Below, piece after piece: positions 51,894 through 61,075 of a stretch of DNA of 64,000 nucleotides. The position numbers were made by a program, and so were the translations under genes. Numbering within the stretch: the first letter of the stretch is position 1; each line of letters opens with the position of its first letter. The notes beneath the pieces are model-generated. The model saw only the letters and a program-made list of their open reading frames with translations, did no database searches and was not told the DNA's origin. This stretch comes from JAGOLU01 sp964542665 (GTDB lineage Bacteria; Patescibacteriota; Microgenomatia; UBA1406; GWC2-37-13). The stretch is from assembly GCA_964542665.1 (NCBI GenBank), contig CAZIUF010000002.1, positions 3,237 to 67,236 of the forward strand, given 5' to 3'.

Positions 51894-52820
51894 TCACATC
51901 ACTCGACGTTTAACCCAGTTCAACATTTTTTCAGGACCTTTGACGATCTTTTCTCGGTTCATCCAGTAGAGCATCTCTTTGCTGGTTGTGATAAAAAGTT
52001 GATTGGTAGACTTGAACAAATTTGTTTGAGTCACCTCGGGATAGCTTTGCTTTTCCCACACAAACATGTAGACAAGAAGGTTATAAAAAACTTGCAAGAG
52101 AGCCAGAACGAGCCCATGCACTCCGTCTTTATATCCTTTGTCAGCAAAAAACCGTGAGATAAACTCACTGGTTGCTCGTTTGCATGCATCGAGTATTGTG
52201 TAGGGCTCGTTTTTAGTTATGATTTCTGCCGCATCCACTCGGGAGTAACGGATAGCTTTTTCGAGATATTGAAGGATGCTCGTATAGTTGTGATGGACTA
52301 TGGCACATGCGCGCATTTCCATCTTTTGGTCTTCGAAAGCGCCTACAATAAATCCCTTCCCAGTAAGCTCAGGTTGTGCATGCAATGTTTTTGGCCAAGT
52401 GATTGAATCTTTCTTAAATAATCTTATTTGATAGTCGGGCCACCAACGACTATGAGAAATCCATTTATTAAATATATAGTTTTGTCGGGGGATCTTGAGA
52501 TGAGTATATCCCTCTTCTATGGTTGTTTCTTTGACAAGTTTCACCAACTCTGGCGATAGGTATTCATCTGGGTCAAGGAGTAGTACCCACTCGTGAGAGG
52601 CGTACGCAAGTGTTTCTTGACGAATAAGCTCAACAAACTCAGGTTTGGGCAATGCAAAGATCTTGATATTTGGGCTATTTGTCTCGATTTGAGTCCGGAT
52701 GCTTGGGTCGAGGCCAATATCAACGAGGATAACCTCAGCAGATACGTCAGCGGCACTACTGAGGGTGAGAGAGATGTCTGGACACGAGCCTTCAGCTACT
52801 ATAATCGTCGAGATTTGCAT
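51894..52820 (-). CDS. Family 2 glycosyltransferase (WaaE/KdtX-like), paralogue of 31941
   Basis: A 308-residue GT-A enzyme. It opens MQISTIIVAEGSCPD, has LLLDPDEYLSPE (DxD-type) and the block KIPRQNYIFNKWISHSRWW then PDYQIRLFKKD, and ends the catalytic part with KGYKDGVHGLV. The block and the DGV segment are shared with the gene at 31941. It is about 40 residues longer at the C-terminus, with a basic tail (KMLNWVKRRVM). TATAAT with an extended TGG lies 10 bases before the ATG. It is divergent from the WecG-like gene. Confidence 0.86.
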   Translation of the reverse strand: MQISTIIVAEGSCPDISLTLSSAADVSAEVILVDIGLDPSIRTQIETNSPNIKIFALPKPEFVELIRQETLAYASHEWVLLLDPDEYLSPELVKLVKETTIEEGYTHLKIPRQNYIFNKWISHSRWWPDYQIRLFKKDSITWPKTLHAQPELTGKGFIVGAFEDQKMEMRACAIVHHNYTSILQYLEKAIRYSRVDAAEIITKNEPYTILDACKRATSEFISRFFADKGYKDGVHGLVLALLQVFYNLLVYMFVWEKQSYPEVTQTNLFKSTNQLFITTSKEMLYWMNREKIVKGPEKMLNWVKRRVM

Positions 52821-52830
52821 ATCGATTTTG

Positions 52831-52836
52831 ATTATA
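52831..52836 (-). promoter_or_regulatory. -10 of near-leaderless promoter (51894 gene)
   Basis: TGG-TATAAT on the minus strand (perfect hexamer, extended -10) ends 10 bases before the ATG at 52820. Confidence 0.5.
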
Positions 52837-52880
52837 CCATTTATTGACTCTAATCATGACCGTGTGAGGGTGTTTCGAGG

Positions 52881-52886
52881 TATACT
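52881..52886 (+). promoter_or_regulatory. -10 of leaderless promoter (WecG/TagA-like gene)
   Basis: TATACT ends 7 bases before the ATG at 52894. This supports that start over the longer frame beginning at 52699 inside the divergent gene. Confidence 0.5.
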
Positions 52887-52893
52887 TGAACCT

Positions 52894-53622
52894 ATGTTAG
52901 GCATCCCTTTTGACCGAGTGGTCACACAAAAATCAGCCGTAAAAATAGTCCAGGAGGCATTGGCTAAAAAATCATTTCTTCATATCGTATCTCTAAATCC
53001 TGAGAATATCATGTCTGCACAAAGTGATCAAAAATTCATGCAGATACTCAACACAGCAGATATCCAAATCATTGACGGTATTGGGGTACTTTTAGCAAGT
53101 CGATGGACACGAGAGTACAAACATGATTTTGAACGTGTGACCGGCGTTGATTTGATGAGTAAATTAATTGAATCAATATCGCAAACTAGTCAAACTCAAA
53201 CTGTGACAATTGGTTTCCTCGGTGGCAGAGATGGAGTAGCGAAACGAGTATGTGAGAAGTTTGCCATGCAATATCACGCAATCCCTCATATGAAATTCGT
53301 CACTATTGCCGATGTTGAATCAAATGATGCAACGATTGTGCCGCGCATATTGGAACAAAAATTAGATCTGCTGTTTGTCGCATTTGGCAGTCCAACTCAA
53401 GAAAAATGGATTGACCAACATCGAGCAGATTTATCCCACACAGTCTGCATGGGTGTTGGAGGGGCATTTGATATGCTCTCTGGTCGGACACCACGTGCGC
53501 CCATTATTATTCGTAAGTTAGGTTTTGAATGGTTCTACCGACTCATCACGCAACCATGGCGTTGGCGACGACAGGTAAAAATACTGCATTTCATTGGGCA
53601 GGTACTCACAAAAAACTACTGA
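52894..53622 (+). CDS. WecG/TagA/CpsF family glycosyltransferase
   Basis: A 242-residue GT26-type enzyme. The motifs HIVSLNPENIM, IIDGIGVLLASR, RVTGVDLM, FVAFGSPTQEKWI, GVGGAFDMLSGRTPRAP and the terminal WFYRLITQPWRWRRQ are diagnostic. Members add N-acetylmannosamine(uronic acid) or similar sugars to an undecaprenyl-PP-linked primer, the second step of teichoic acid or enterobacterial common antigen synthesis. Here it is the best evidence that the locus builds an undecaprenyl-linked glycan. The 3' end overlaps the convergent flippase gene by 7 bases. Confidence 0.92.
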   Translation: MLGIPFDRVVTQKSAVKIVQEALAKKSFLHIVSLNPENIMSAQSDQKFMQILNTADIQIIDGIGVLLASRWTREYKHDFERVTGVDLMSKLIESISQTSQTQTVTIGFLGGRDGVAKRVCEKFAMQYHAIPHMKFVTIADVESNDATIVPRILEQKLDLLFVAFGSPTQEKWIDQHRADLSHTVCMGVGGAFDMLSGRTPRAPIIIRKLGFEWFYRLITQPWRWRRQVKILHFIGQVLTKNY

Positions 53623-54950
53623 GTAATAGGAGGCTCTCTCAAGGAGATGGAAGAAACATTACTACTCCTAAGTGCCTTAGAAAAAACACTAAATATCTCT
53701 TTGGGAGAATATTTGAAAAAATCTAGCTTGAGATATCGTTGAGCTATAACAATCACCGCAATGAAGCTCGACGAGAGAAATACCTGCACATAGGCAAAGC
53801 CGATCGCCCCAAATGATTTTACTGCAATTGGCGTGAGGATCCATGTAGTGATTGTCCAATATGCCATGAAAGCCAAAGGTACCCGTGGCTTCTTGAGTGC
53901 ATTAAAAACATTCATAAATGGAGTTGATAGAGTTGAAAGGAATGCTGAAATACAGAAAAGTTGGAAAATCGAGACTGCAGATTGCCACTTGGCATACTTC
54001 GGGATGATATGCACTGCATAGGGCATCGCAAAAGCAGAAATCAGAAGTATCGGTCCGAGGATGAGCGTCTGTGCCCAGATCGTCATCGTGACCGTACGCT
54101 TCAGTTTCTCTTGATCGTCCTGTAGCCGCGAAAGCACCGGGAATAGCACTTTTGAAATATTATCCATGACTATGCGGATTGGCGCCTCAGCCCACTTTTT
54201 AGCCCAAGCGATTTCACCCAACGTAGCAAGACCGAGGGTTTTCCCAAGGAAGATCACCACAAACTCGTCTTTAATGAGTGCCAGGAGTGAGTTGAGTTGA
54301 AATGGTAAGCCGAAAGAAATAAGTTCGCGAAATGATTGATTATTTATCCCTAATTGAGGACGCCAGGTGGATGAACGATACATGAGAAATGTCCCGACAA
54401 GAGCGCGAACGATGACTGCAACAGCAAAGCTCATCAGCCCAAAGCGTAAAATGATGCCGATTGATATTAGCAAATAAAAGAGTGTGTTTTCGATCACTTG
54501 GATTCTCACAATCCCCGCGAAATTGACTGACCGTTCAAGTAATACAGAGGGTATTGTCTTGAGTGAAGAAATGAAGAAGCCAGCCAACACAGCCCAGTAC
54601 AAATAAATTGCTTGGTTTGGAAGATGATAATAGTTGCGAATAAAGTTGGTAGCGATAAATCCTATGACAACCAGCGTCAGTATTAACATTTGCTGGATGG
54701 TAAACACGGTACGGAGGTCTACGTCCTTTACTTCTTTTTTTTGGATCAGAGCACCTGCAAGACCAATATCTGACAAGTAGTTAAATATCCCAATCGTTGC
54801 AAGTGTCGCGGCATATATTCCAAACACCTCTTTGGCTTCAAGAGCCGTAATGATAATGTTGGCAATGAGCCCGAGCACAGCAGAGTATCCACTTTGAAAG
54901 AAAAGCGAAATCAGGCTTTTTTTCGTATTTTTATGTAGATCTTGTGACAT
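53616..54950 (-). CDS. Wzx-like lipid-linked oligosaccharide flippase (MOP superfamily)
   Basis: A 444-residue protein with twelve or more hydrophobic segments. The N-terminal region KKSLISLFFQSGYSAVLG and the mid-protein ISFGLPFQLNSLLALIKDE match polysaccharide biosynthesis/flippase proteins that move undecaprenyl-PP-linked repeats across the membrane. It overlaps the gene at 54911 by 40 bases and the WecG-like gene by 7 bases. It is the only flippase candidate in the window and would link inner-face GT2/GT4/WecG chemistry to the outer-face GT-C enzymes. Confidence 0.87.
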   Translation of the reverse strand: MSQDLHKNTKKSLISLFFQSGYSAVLGLIANIIITALEAKEVFGIYAATLATIGIFNYLSDIGLAGALIQKKEVKDVDLRTVFTIQQMLILTLVVIGFIATNFIRNYYHLPNQAIYLYWAVLAGFFISSLKTIPSVLLERSVNFAGIVRIQVIENTLFYLLISIGIILRFGLMSFAVAVIVRALVGTFLMYRSSTWRPQLGINNQSFRELISFGLPFQLNSLLALIKDEFVVIFLGKTLGLATLGEIAWAKKWAEAPIRIVMDNISKVLFPVLSRLQDDQEKLKRTVTMTIWAQTLILGPILLISAFAMPYAVHIIPKYAKWQSAVSIFQLFCISAFLSTLSTPFMNVFNALKKPRVPLAFMAYWTITTWILTPIAVKSFGAIGFAYVQVFLSSSFIAVIVIAQRYLKLDFFKYSPKEIFSVFSKALRSSNVSSISLREPPITQ

Positions 54951-56428
54951 AGAAGATAGGCGAGAGCACCAAAGCTTAAGCCCTGAGAGATAGTGTACAA
55001 GACAGATGGCGGTTTGTACGCACTAAACTGTGTCTTGAGTTGGGCAGATTCTGTGCTTGTTGGTGACCTATCTCGCAATTTGTTCCATAAATTGAGCTCT
55101 ACGGTGCGGGGCAAATATTCAGGGATAGCAAATGCAGCCTTTTCCCTAGTAAATTGGGCGCTATACAACATGTAAGCTTTTTCGGAAGATATCCTTTGGC
55201 CGATAAAATATCTGCTACTCATCATGATGGCGACACAACAGATGAAAATCGTCGTCGTATATGCAATATATTTGTGAGTATGTAAATAGGTAAAAATATA
55301 AATACTCATATACGAGCCAGCAAAGGTAACAAAAACGAGGAAGCGCCATGGAAATTGGAATGATTGCAGCGGCGCTAGAGTCTCCCAGAAGGGTTGTGAT
55401 ATATACACTGTCAGAAAGAGACTTATTACGCCGAGGATAACAACTAAGATGGTTGTCATATCTTTAGGTAGGTAAGAATCACTCCTAGCAAAACATGATC
55501 GCAAGCAGCTTGTGAGAAAAACGAGCAACCCGGGGATGGCAGTCAGGATAAGTAACTTGCCAATCATAAAACTCGCCCCATCTTGCTCGCAGCCTGGAGC
55601 TGATCCGCCATATCCCCACCCATTGGGAGTCGTCCATACCTGTTGGATACACAAGAAGTGGTCGCGGAAGTTGGTTAACTTCGCGGTGTCAAATGCGTAT
55701 GTATTCGAGAGACCCGTCAGTACTGGAATCCAAAAATACATACTAAGTAACAGGGCTGTGAAATATGTTTGGAGGGCAATTTTGCGATGAGGTTGGGCAA
55801 GTGCCACTACTCCACAAAATAGTATTAAAACTAGCGATAGTGCGTTGTGACTGGTAAATAGCGCAGCCAAGATGACTGAGCCAAAAACATATTTACCTTT
55901 TTGCATTAAAGCCCAAATACCCCATGGAAGCAGTGACAGGCACCATATCTCAGCTAGGTTACCGCGGACAAATATCTCACTTGCAACCCATGGCGATGTG
56001 GCATATAAAAGTGCTGGAAGAAGTCTCAAAACTCTATCTTTATTCACATGCGAAACAAGCGCGTACATCCCGCCAAAAGCAATGATTATGCTGAGCAGAA
56101 AAGACAACTTGATCGCCTGACTGACTTCAAATCCCATCAAGTGAACCACACTGGTAATCCAATAAGCTGTAGGAGCATAAAATGTAAATACAGGATATCC
56201 ATTTCCAAACGCATAGTCAGGTGCGATCTGAGGAGGGATGTGAAGCTGGGTGAGCTCTTTTGTAAACTGCTCAATACGTGAGGGTTGTGTTATGTCGTGG
56301 TAGGAAAAGAAGTCTGATGCAAATGGGTTGAGATTGCGTCCAACAGTGACGATCAAAACCACTAATGCAATAAGAAATACCAAGTTTATGCTCTTATAAA
56401 TTTTCTGCACTAGATTGTGATGGATCAT
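54911..56428 (-). CDS. Polytopic membrane protein (PTPS-related / YfhO-like)
   Basis: A 505-residue membrane protein with ten or more hydrophobic segments. The region PPQIAPDYAFGNGYPVFTF, followed by YAPTAYW, then RGNLAEIW and FTSHNALSLV, resembles the large membrane family annotated as 6-pyruvoyl-tetrahydropterin-synthase-related. Despite that name, these proteins look like GT-C enzymes. Four Cys in the loop HFLCIQQVW...SAPGCEQDG region may pair externally. It begins 6 bases after its upstream neighbour's stop and overlaps the flippase by 40 bases. Confidence 0.68.
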   Translation of the reverse strand: MIHHNLVQKIYKSINLVFLIALVVLIVTVGRNLNPFASDFFSYHDITQPSRIEQFTKELTQLHIPPQIAPDYAFGNGYPVFTFYAPTAYWITSVVHLMGFEVSQAIKLSFLLSIIIAFGGMYALVSHVNKDRVLRLLPALLYATSPWVASEIFVRGNLAEIWCLSLLPWGIWALMQKGKYVFGSVILAALFTSHNALSLVLILFCGVVALAQPHRKIALQTYFTALLLSMYFWIPVLTGLSNTYAFDTAKLTNFRDHFLCIQQVWTTPNGWGYGGSAPGCEQDGASFMIGKLLILTAIPGLLVFLTSCLRSCFARSDSYLPKDMTTILVVILGVISLFLTVYISQPFWETLAPLQSFQFPWRFLVFVTFAGSYMSIYIFTYLHTHKYIAYTTTIFICCVAIMMSSRYFIGQRISSEKAYMLYSAQFTREKAAFAIPEYLPRTVELNLWNKLRDRSPTSTESAQLKTQFSAYKPPSVLYTISQGLSFGALAYLLCHKIYIKIRKKA

Positions 56429-56434
56429 GATGGA

Positions 56435-58003
56435 TCATCGAGGGCTAACTGGAGGACGTACCCGGAAAAGATACACCTTGTCGGGGCTACCGTTTGGCTT
56501 ATCAAATACTTGCACTTCCTCTATCAAATTCTGCTGCCAATGTATAGGAAAATCATTTCGATGTGGGAATACAACAAACACATGATTATCAGTTGTTTCT
56601 TGCTGAGCAGCCACTATGTCCGACTCATTGAGTGGCCACAGCCCACGCACATCAATATGATCAGACCGCTTAACATACGCACGTAAAACATCTGCAATCA
56701 GTCCAAAGTCACCTTCAGCGAGGACAAGGGCTGTCTTACCATCATTTGTAGATGTGCGAATTATTTGCATTAGCTCTGGAGTACCCCATACTGCAGAAGC
56801 ACCTTCGATATATTGTCCTCGGTCAATGGGAGGCAAAGAGATGTTTGTCACTGAGAACCACTGGGGTAAACATATATACACAAGTACAACTGAAGTGATT
56901 AGCAGCATTACTCTTCGTGTGTTTGTAGAGAAAGAATTGAGAGCATAAACGGCTGCAATACTGAGTAATCCTGCGAAAAAGATCAAATATCGCGGGTACA
57001 CCACCTTGTTAAACATCACTATGATGATGAAGGGAGAGATGATCCATAGGACAAGGTAGTGTCCAAGAGGGTCACGTTTCCTCCACAACAGATAAATCCC
57101 AACTAGACCAAGTACCGGAATAATCCATCCACTTTCCCAGAAAACATACTGAGGCACTATTTGGATGTTATTGGTGACCAGCTGAAACGGATCTGTTAGC
57201 CATTCACGAAAAGTCAAAATGAACGTTAAGTTTTTCTGAGCTATGTTATGAAAGAACGGCGAGAAGAATCGTTGTGTTAGATATATTGATAAGGCTAAGA
57301 ACAAACCAATTAGATACAAGAAAATATAATCTAAAAATGTTTTTTTATTGTGCCACACATGGGCTACTTTGTTTAAAATAGTTTGCCCATGTTGAAAGAC
57401 TACTATTGCTGTGCAAGAGAGTCCAATAAACATAAATAAGCTAGATTTTGCGAGCATACCGATGCCTGCAACAGCACCAAAAAGCACTGCTACGTCTAAG
57501 CGTCTCATTCGTACAAGTAATATAGAAACGAACATCAACCAGATGACAGCGGCATTTACAGCTGAATCAACTAGAGCCAAACGATCGTAGAAAAGAAAAA
57601 ATGGCGAAAATAGATATATGAATGCGGCAATCGCGACAGCCCGTTTCCCCCAGAGATAGCCACTCAGGCTCATTATCCCAATCATTCCTACAAACCCACT
57701 TGAGACTGAGAAAAGTCGACCTGCATAGAGCAGATTATCTGGAAATAATTTAACAAAAGGGATCGTTCCCCACGTTTGTAACACTTGTTTTCCATCGAGT
57801 AGCGAAATAAACCTCCAGTTAGGATCGCCTGCAGCTATCCGTGCCCAGTTAACATATATTCCCTCATCCACAAATATGGGCAGATCAAGTATATGAAACA
57901 GCCTGGTGAAGAAGTAAATAGCGGTAACAGATATCAAAAAAAGAGCAGATCTCCACGACACTCGCCGCTTGATCTGAATGAATGTATCAGTGATTGAAAA
58001 CAT
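56435..58003 (-). CDS. GT39-like polytopic glycosyltransferase
   Basis: A 522-residue membrane protein in the ArnT/PMT style. The first loop is LPIFVDEGIYVNWARIAAGD, then LLDGKQVLQTW, and the second acidic site is YDRLALVDSAVN. About eleven hydrophobic segments precede a soluble tail from about 400. TATAAT lies 8 bases before its ATG. It heads a minus-strand operon with the PTPS-related protein and the flippase. Confidence 0.8.
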   Translation of the reverse strand: MFSITDTFIQIKRRVSWRSALFLISVTAIYFFTRLFHILDLPIFVDEGIYVNWARIAAGDPNWRFISLLDGKQVLQTWGTIPFVKLFPDNLLYAGRLFSVSSGFVGMIGIMSLSGYLWGKRAVAIAAFIYLFSPFFLFYDRLALVDSAVNAAVIWLMFVSILLVRMRRLDVAVLFGAVAGIGMLAKSSLFMFIGLSCTAIVVFQHGQTILNKVAHVWHNKKTFLDYIFLYLIGLFLALSIYLTQRFFSPFFHNIAQKNLTFILTFREWLTDPFQLVTNNIQIVPQYVFWESGWIIPVLGLVGIYLLWRKRDPLGHYLVLWIISPFIIIVMFNKVVYPRYLIFFAGLLSIAAVYALNSFSTNTRRVMLLITSVVLVYICLPQWFSVTNISLPPIDRGQYIEGASAVWGTPELMQIIRTSTNDGKTALVLAEGDFGLIADVLRAYVKRSDHIDVRGLWPLNESDIVAAQQETTDNHVFVVFPHRNDFPIHWQQNLIEEVQVFDKPNGSPDKVYLFRVRPPVSPR

Positions 58004-58011
58004 ACGGCTTG

Positions 58012-58017
58012 ATTATA
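58012..58017 (-). promoter_or_regulatory. -10 of leaderless promoter (56435 gene)
   Basis: A perfect TATAAT on the minus strand ends 8 bases before the ATG at 58003, giving a predicted leader of about 2 bases. Confidence 0.5.
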
Positions 58018-58033
58018 GCTTATTTACTTAACA

Positions 58034-59494
58034 CTACATCCGCTTTTGTGAAGCGGTGGTTCGACTATAGAGTACCCAGTCACCTCGCTGACACTCTGTG
58101 ATCACAGCTGCGCTAGATGTAAAAGCGTCTTGCGCCCTTTTACTCAAAAGGACGAAGTCGTCAGTGTGCATAGCGTATGCATCATATTTACTGACTTCAC
58201 CTAGAAATATTTCCGGCTTATAAAAGAATGTCACTGGTTTATCCAAATAGAATACAAATGTAGGAGCAGATCCATAGATAAACGAACTCGCAATGGCAAC
58301 TTGAGCAGCTTCGATAACCTGCGCGTCTTTGCGTTGGGTCGGGGCCACAAGATAGGCAACTCGAGTAAATGGAGGCATACCTTTTTGACATCTGGCTAAA
58401 GCCACCTGCTCAGGGATGAGGTTTTCCTGGACAGTAAAGCCGGCAGTTTGCTGTAAAAACATATACCCTGACCACCCGATGAGTACAAAATAGAAAAGAG
58501 TCTGCAGCGACTTGCGAGGGATATGAGAAATCGAGTAAACAACCCAAATGGCTACAAAGGGAAGGATGGGCACGATGTACCAAGATAGTTTTGATCTACT
58601 AATTGTGAGAAGAGCAAGGTAGGCAAGCGGCAAGAGGAAGAAGATATCAATCTGTTTTGTGTCACGGTGTTTGAGCATGGTGATGATCCAAACGATGATG
58701 CCGATGGCTGCTATGACCGCTAACCATGGATAATTTGACCAGACCTTTTCAAGATAGAAGAACTTCCCTCCAAAATGAAGTTCTATTGGAGTAGTGACAC
58801 GCGAGATTAAGTGGTCTTTGATATGCGATGATATGAATTGGCTCGGATATTGGACTATCATAGCGAAGTGCCATGCGAGTGATATTGATAAGATCACTGC
58901 CCATTCTCGTATTTTTTTCTTAGTAAGCGATCGATGGTAGATTGACAAGGCAACATCTACACACAGAGGAACCAGACCAAGAAATGATTTTGTCCAGGTT
59001 CCAATTACTGTTCCGATTAATCTCGAAACAAAAGTATTATCACAAGTATAGAGCAGCCAACCTAAAGTGAGAAAGATATCGACATTCACGATGCTCGCGC
59101 GATCGATGAAAAAAGGAGTCGCAGCAAACATAAGCACACCAGCTATCTGGGCCATCGTATTTTTAGTAAAACGTTTGATGCTGTGGAAAACCAATATCAC
59201 ACAACATATGGCAGCTATAACCGATGGAAGGCGAGCAATGAACTCGCTCGTGCCAAATAGGTGAAAAAGTGTGCCAATAATGGCGAATAAAAGAGGTGGT
59301 TTCTCGAACCAGATGGACCCGTTGTAATAGAGAGTAAATCCTGGATGTCGCAGCCATTCTCGGGCAACCTGCACATATATTGACTCATCCCAATCGAAGA
59401 AGGGTACAGATGATATAGTAATCAACCTCATCCATAGCCCGCCAATGATGATTAAAAAGAAGAATATCGGAAGATAGCGCTTGAAAGAGTGCAT
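58034..59494 (-). CDS. ArnT-like polytopic glycosyltransferase (GT39/GT83)
   Basis: A 486-residue membrane protein. The first loop PFFDWDESIYVQVAREWL holds the catalytic Asp-Glu, followed by WFEKPPLLFAIIGTLFHLFG and SEFIARLPSVIAA, the most classical ArnT-type signature in the window. The second site RASIVNVDIFLT also fits. About ten hydrophobic segments and a C-terminal soluble region (from about 365) are visible. TATACT lies 6 bases before the ATG. ArnT transfers sugars from undecaprenyl phosphate; the acceptor here is unknown. Confidence 0.85.
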   Translation of the reverse strand: MHSFKRYLPIFFFLIIIGGLWMRLITISSVPFFDWDESIYVQVAREWLRHPGFTLYYNGSIWFEKPPLLFAIIGTLFHLFGTSEFIARLPSVIAAICCVILVFHSIKRFTKNTMAQIAGVLMFAATPFFIDRASIVNVDIFLTLGWLLYTCDNTFVSRLIGTVIGTWTKSFLGLVPLCVDVALSIYHRSLTKKKIREWAVILSISLAWHFAMIVQYPSQFISSHIKDHLISRVTTPIELHFGGKFFYLEKVWSNYPWLAVIAAIGIIVWIITMLKHRDTKQIDIFFLLPLAYLALLTISRSKLSWYIVPILPFVAIWVVYSISHIPRKSLQTLFYFVLIGWSGYMFLQQTAGFTVQENLIPEQVALARCQKGMPPFTRVAYLVAPTQRKDAQVIEAAQVAIASSFIYGSAPTFVFYLDKPVTFFYKPEIFLGEVSKYDAYAMHTDDFVLLSKRAQDAFTSSAAVITECQRGDWVLYSRTTASQKRM

Positions 59495-59500
59495 CAGCTA

Positions 59501-59506
59501 AGTATA
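59501..59506 (-). promoter_or_regulatory. -10 of leaderless promoter (58034 gene)
   Basis: TATACT on the minus strand ends 6 bases before the ATG at 59494, placing the predicted transcription start on the initiation codon. Confidence 0.5.
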
Positions 59507-59508
59507 CC

Positions 59509-61068
59509 TCACCTAAAGTGGAGATCTTGAATAAGATTTGGATCAGAACTGACTGCGACTTCTTCCTCACTTAAATTAAACTTTTCAATTGTTAAGCCGT
59601 TAGGATAGGTTGTCCTAAAATCGGCTGGACGCTTGATTCTGACTTGATCAGATTTCCACCAATCGCCATTGAGTTCTAGTCTGTAGTCAGGTGCTGGGGC
59701 CATGAGCAAATATGTTGTTTTGTGCTTTTGAAATGGTAGTGACTTCAAATGCTCATTTTGTCTTTGAGCATAGTTCATTGCATATTTCAAAGAAAAACCA
59801 TATTGGTCAGGGTTGAAAATATAATAACCAAACACATTGATATTTTGAGAAAAAATAGAATTCACTATTTGCTCATTAAATTTCCAAGATGACAAATCAT
59901 TTTTAGAGAAATATTTAAAATTGATAATATATTTCAAATTAGATGCAAAATACGACATGCCTATTACAACAACAAGAATAATTGGAAAAAGTCGATTCTT
60001 TTGGATACCTAGGACTCCAATTGCGATAGCGGTGACATGAACAAATGGCCAGTAATAACCACCCCAAATGACTCCTCTAAAAAAGAATGAAATAAACCAA
60101 AATCCTAGATAGAAATAGATATAGACACAGTAAAAAAGTCGCGCATTTGAAGTAATAGTGTTCCGGGATCTATACAGAAAAATAGTAACACTCACAAGCA
60201 CTAATACTTTTATTGCAGTATCAAGGTTGCTTAATAGATACCAGCCGTCAAGTGCTGCGCCAGAGAGTCTTGAAAGAAAATATGAATACATCGAAGTCAC
60301 TCCGTATCCGCTATTGCCACCAGATATGTGGTGAACAACTGAGTTAATTTGCAGGAGAGAGTGACGCAATTCAAAAATGATGTAGGTTAGCAGAGGAATG
60401 ATTAGGATCGCATAAGAAAATAATGGTTTCCATGATTTTGATTGTTTTACATGCCTAATCGCTATTGGAATAGTCAATATAAGTATAGGGACGCCCCATG
60501 CCATCTGAAATTGTATACACAACCCAAGAATGAGTAACGATAAAACAAGGTATCTCATTTCGCTTGATTTTACATACTGATAGAAATAGTAGAAAAAAAT
60601 TGGAGCCAAAAGCACTGCGCCATAAGGATTAAAAAGATTAAGGAATGTAGTTGGTATGGTGCATGAGATAAGAAAAGTGGAAGTAAGTGCCACATCGGAA
60701 CCAAAGATCTTCTTGGCTACAAAATAGGCAATATAAAGACCCACCATACATAGAAGAAACCAGAATACACTCAGTTTTGCAGGATCTCCATGAGCAAGTA
60801 TAAAAGCAGGGACTTGCATATAGAGCCATAGTGGACCATGAAAAACCCCTGGAATGCCACCTGACCTAGGTCCAAGGAGAGTAAGATGATTTTTATACAC
60901 TATATCTTCTATCAGCAGAAAATCTCGAGCGATGTCAGTTTGAAAGATAATGTCCTGATATGTAAGTAACCATAATGACATTAAGATATTAGCTACTATT
61001 CCTATGCCCAGAAACAATTTAAAAAGCAGATGGAGATCTATCTTTTTGATCATATGACGATAAAACAC
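59509..61068 (-). CDS. Polytopic GT-C-like glycosyltransferase, DxxRD/FHG subfamily
   Basis: A 519-residue membrane protein; an in-frame ATG at 61053 (MIKKIDLH) is an alternative start. The first loop is FQTDIARDFLLIEDI, then LLGPRSGGIPGVFHGPLWLY, matching the genes at 32786, 34417 and 61974. It is more AT-rich than its neighbours and has about ten hydrophobic segments plus a soluble tail from about 395. It follows the DPM1-like gene by 7 bases on the same strand. Confidence 0.75.
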   Translation of the reverse strand: MFYRHMIKKIDLHLLFKLFLGIGIVANILMSLWLLTYQDIIFQTDIARDFLLIEDIVYKNHLTLLGPRSGGIPGVFHGPLWLYMQVPAFILAHGDPAKLSVFWFLLCMVGLYIAYFVAKKIFGSDVALTSTFLISCTIPTTFLNLFNPYGAVLLAPIFFYYFYQYVKSSEMRYLVLSLLILGLCIQFQMAWGVPILILTIPIAIRHVKQSKSWKPLFSYAILIIPLLTYIIFELRHSLLQINSVVHHISGGNSGYGVTSMYSYFLSRLSGAALDGWYLLSNLDTAIKVLVLVSVTIFLYRSRNTITSNARLFYCVYIYFYLGFWFISFFFRGVIWGGYYWPFVHVTAIAIGVLGIQKNRLFPIILVVVIGMSYFASNLKYIINFKYFSKNDLSSWKFNEQIVNSIFSQNINVFGYYIFNPDQYGFSLKYAMNYAQRQNEHLKSLPFQKHKTTYLLMAPAPDYRLELNGDWWKSDQVRIKRPADFRTTYPNGLTIEKFNLSEEEVAVSSDPNLIQDLHFR

Positions 61069-61075
61069 AATCCAT

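Noticed and set aside
52699..52893. Longer start for the WecG/TagA-like gene
   Set aside because: The added 65 residues run through the divergent GT2 gene and do not match the family, whose fold starts at 52894, which is also 7 bases after a TATACT.
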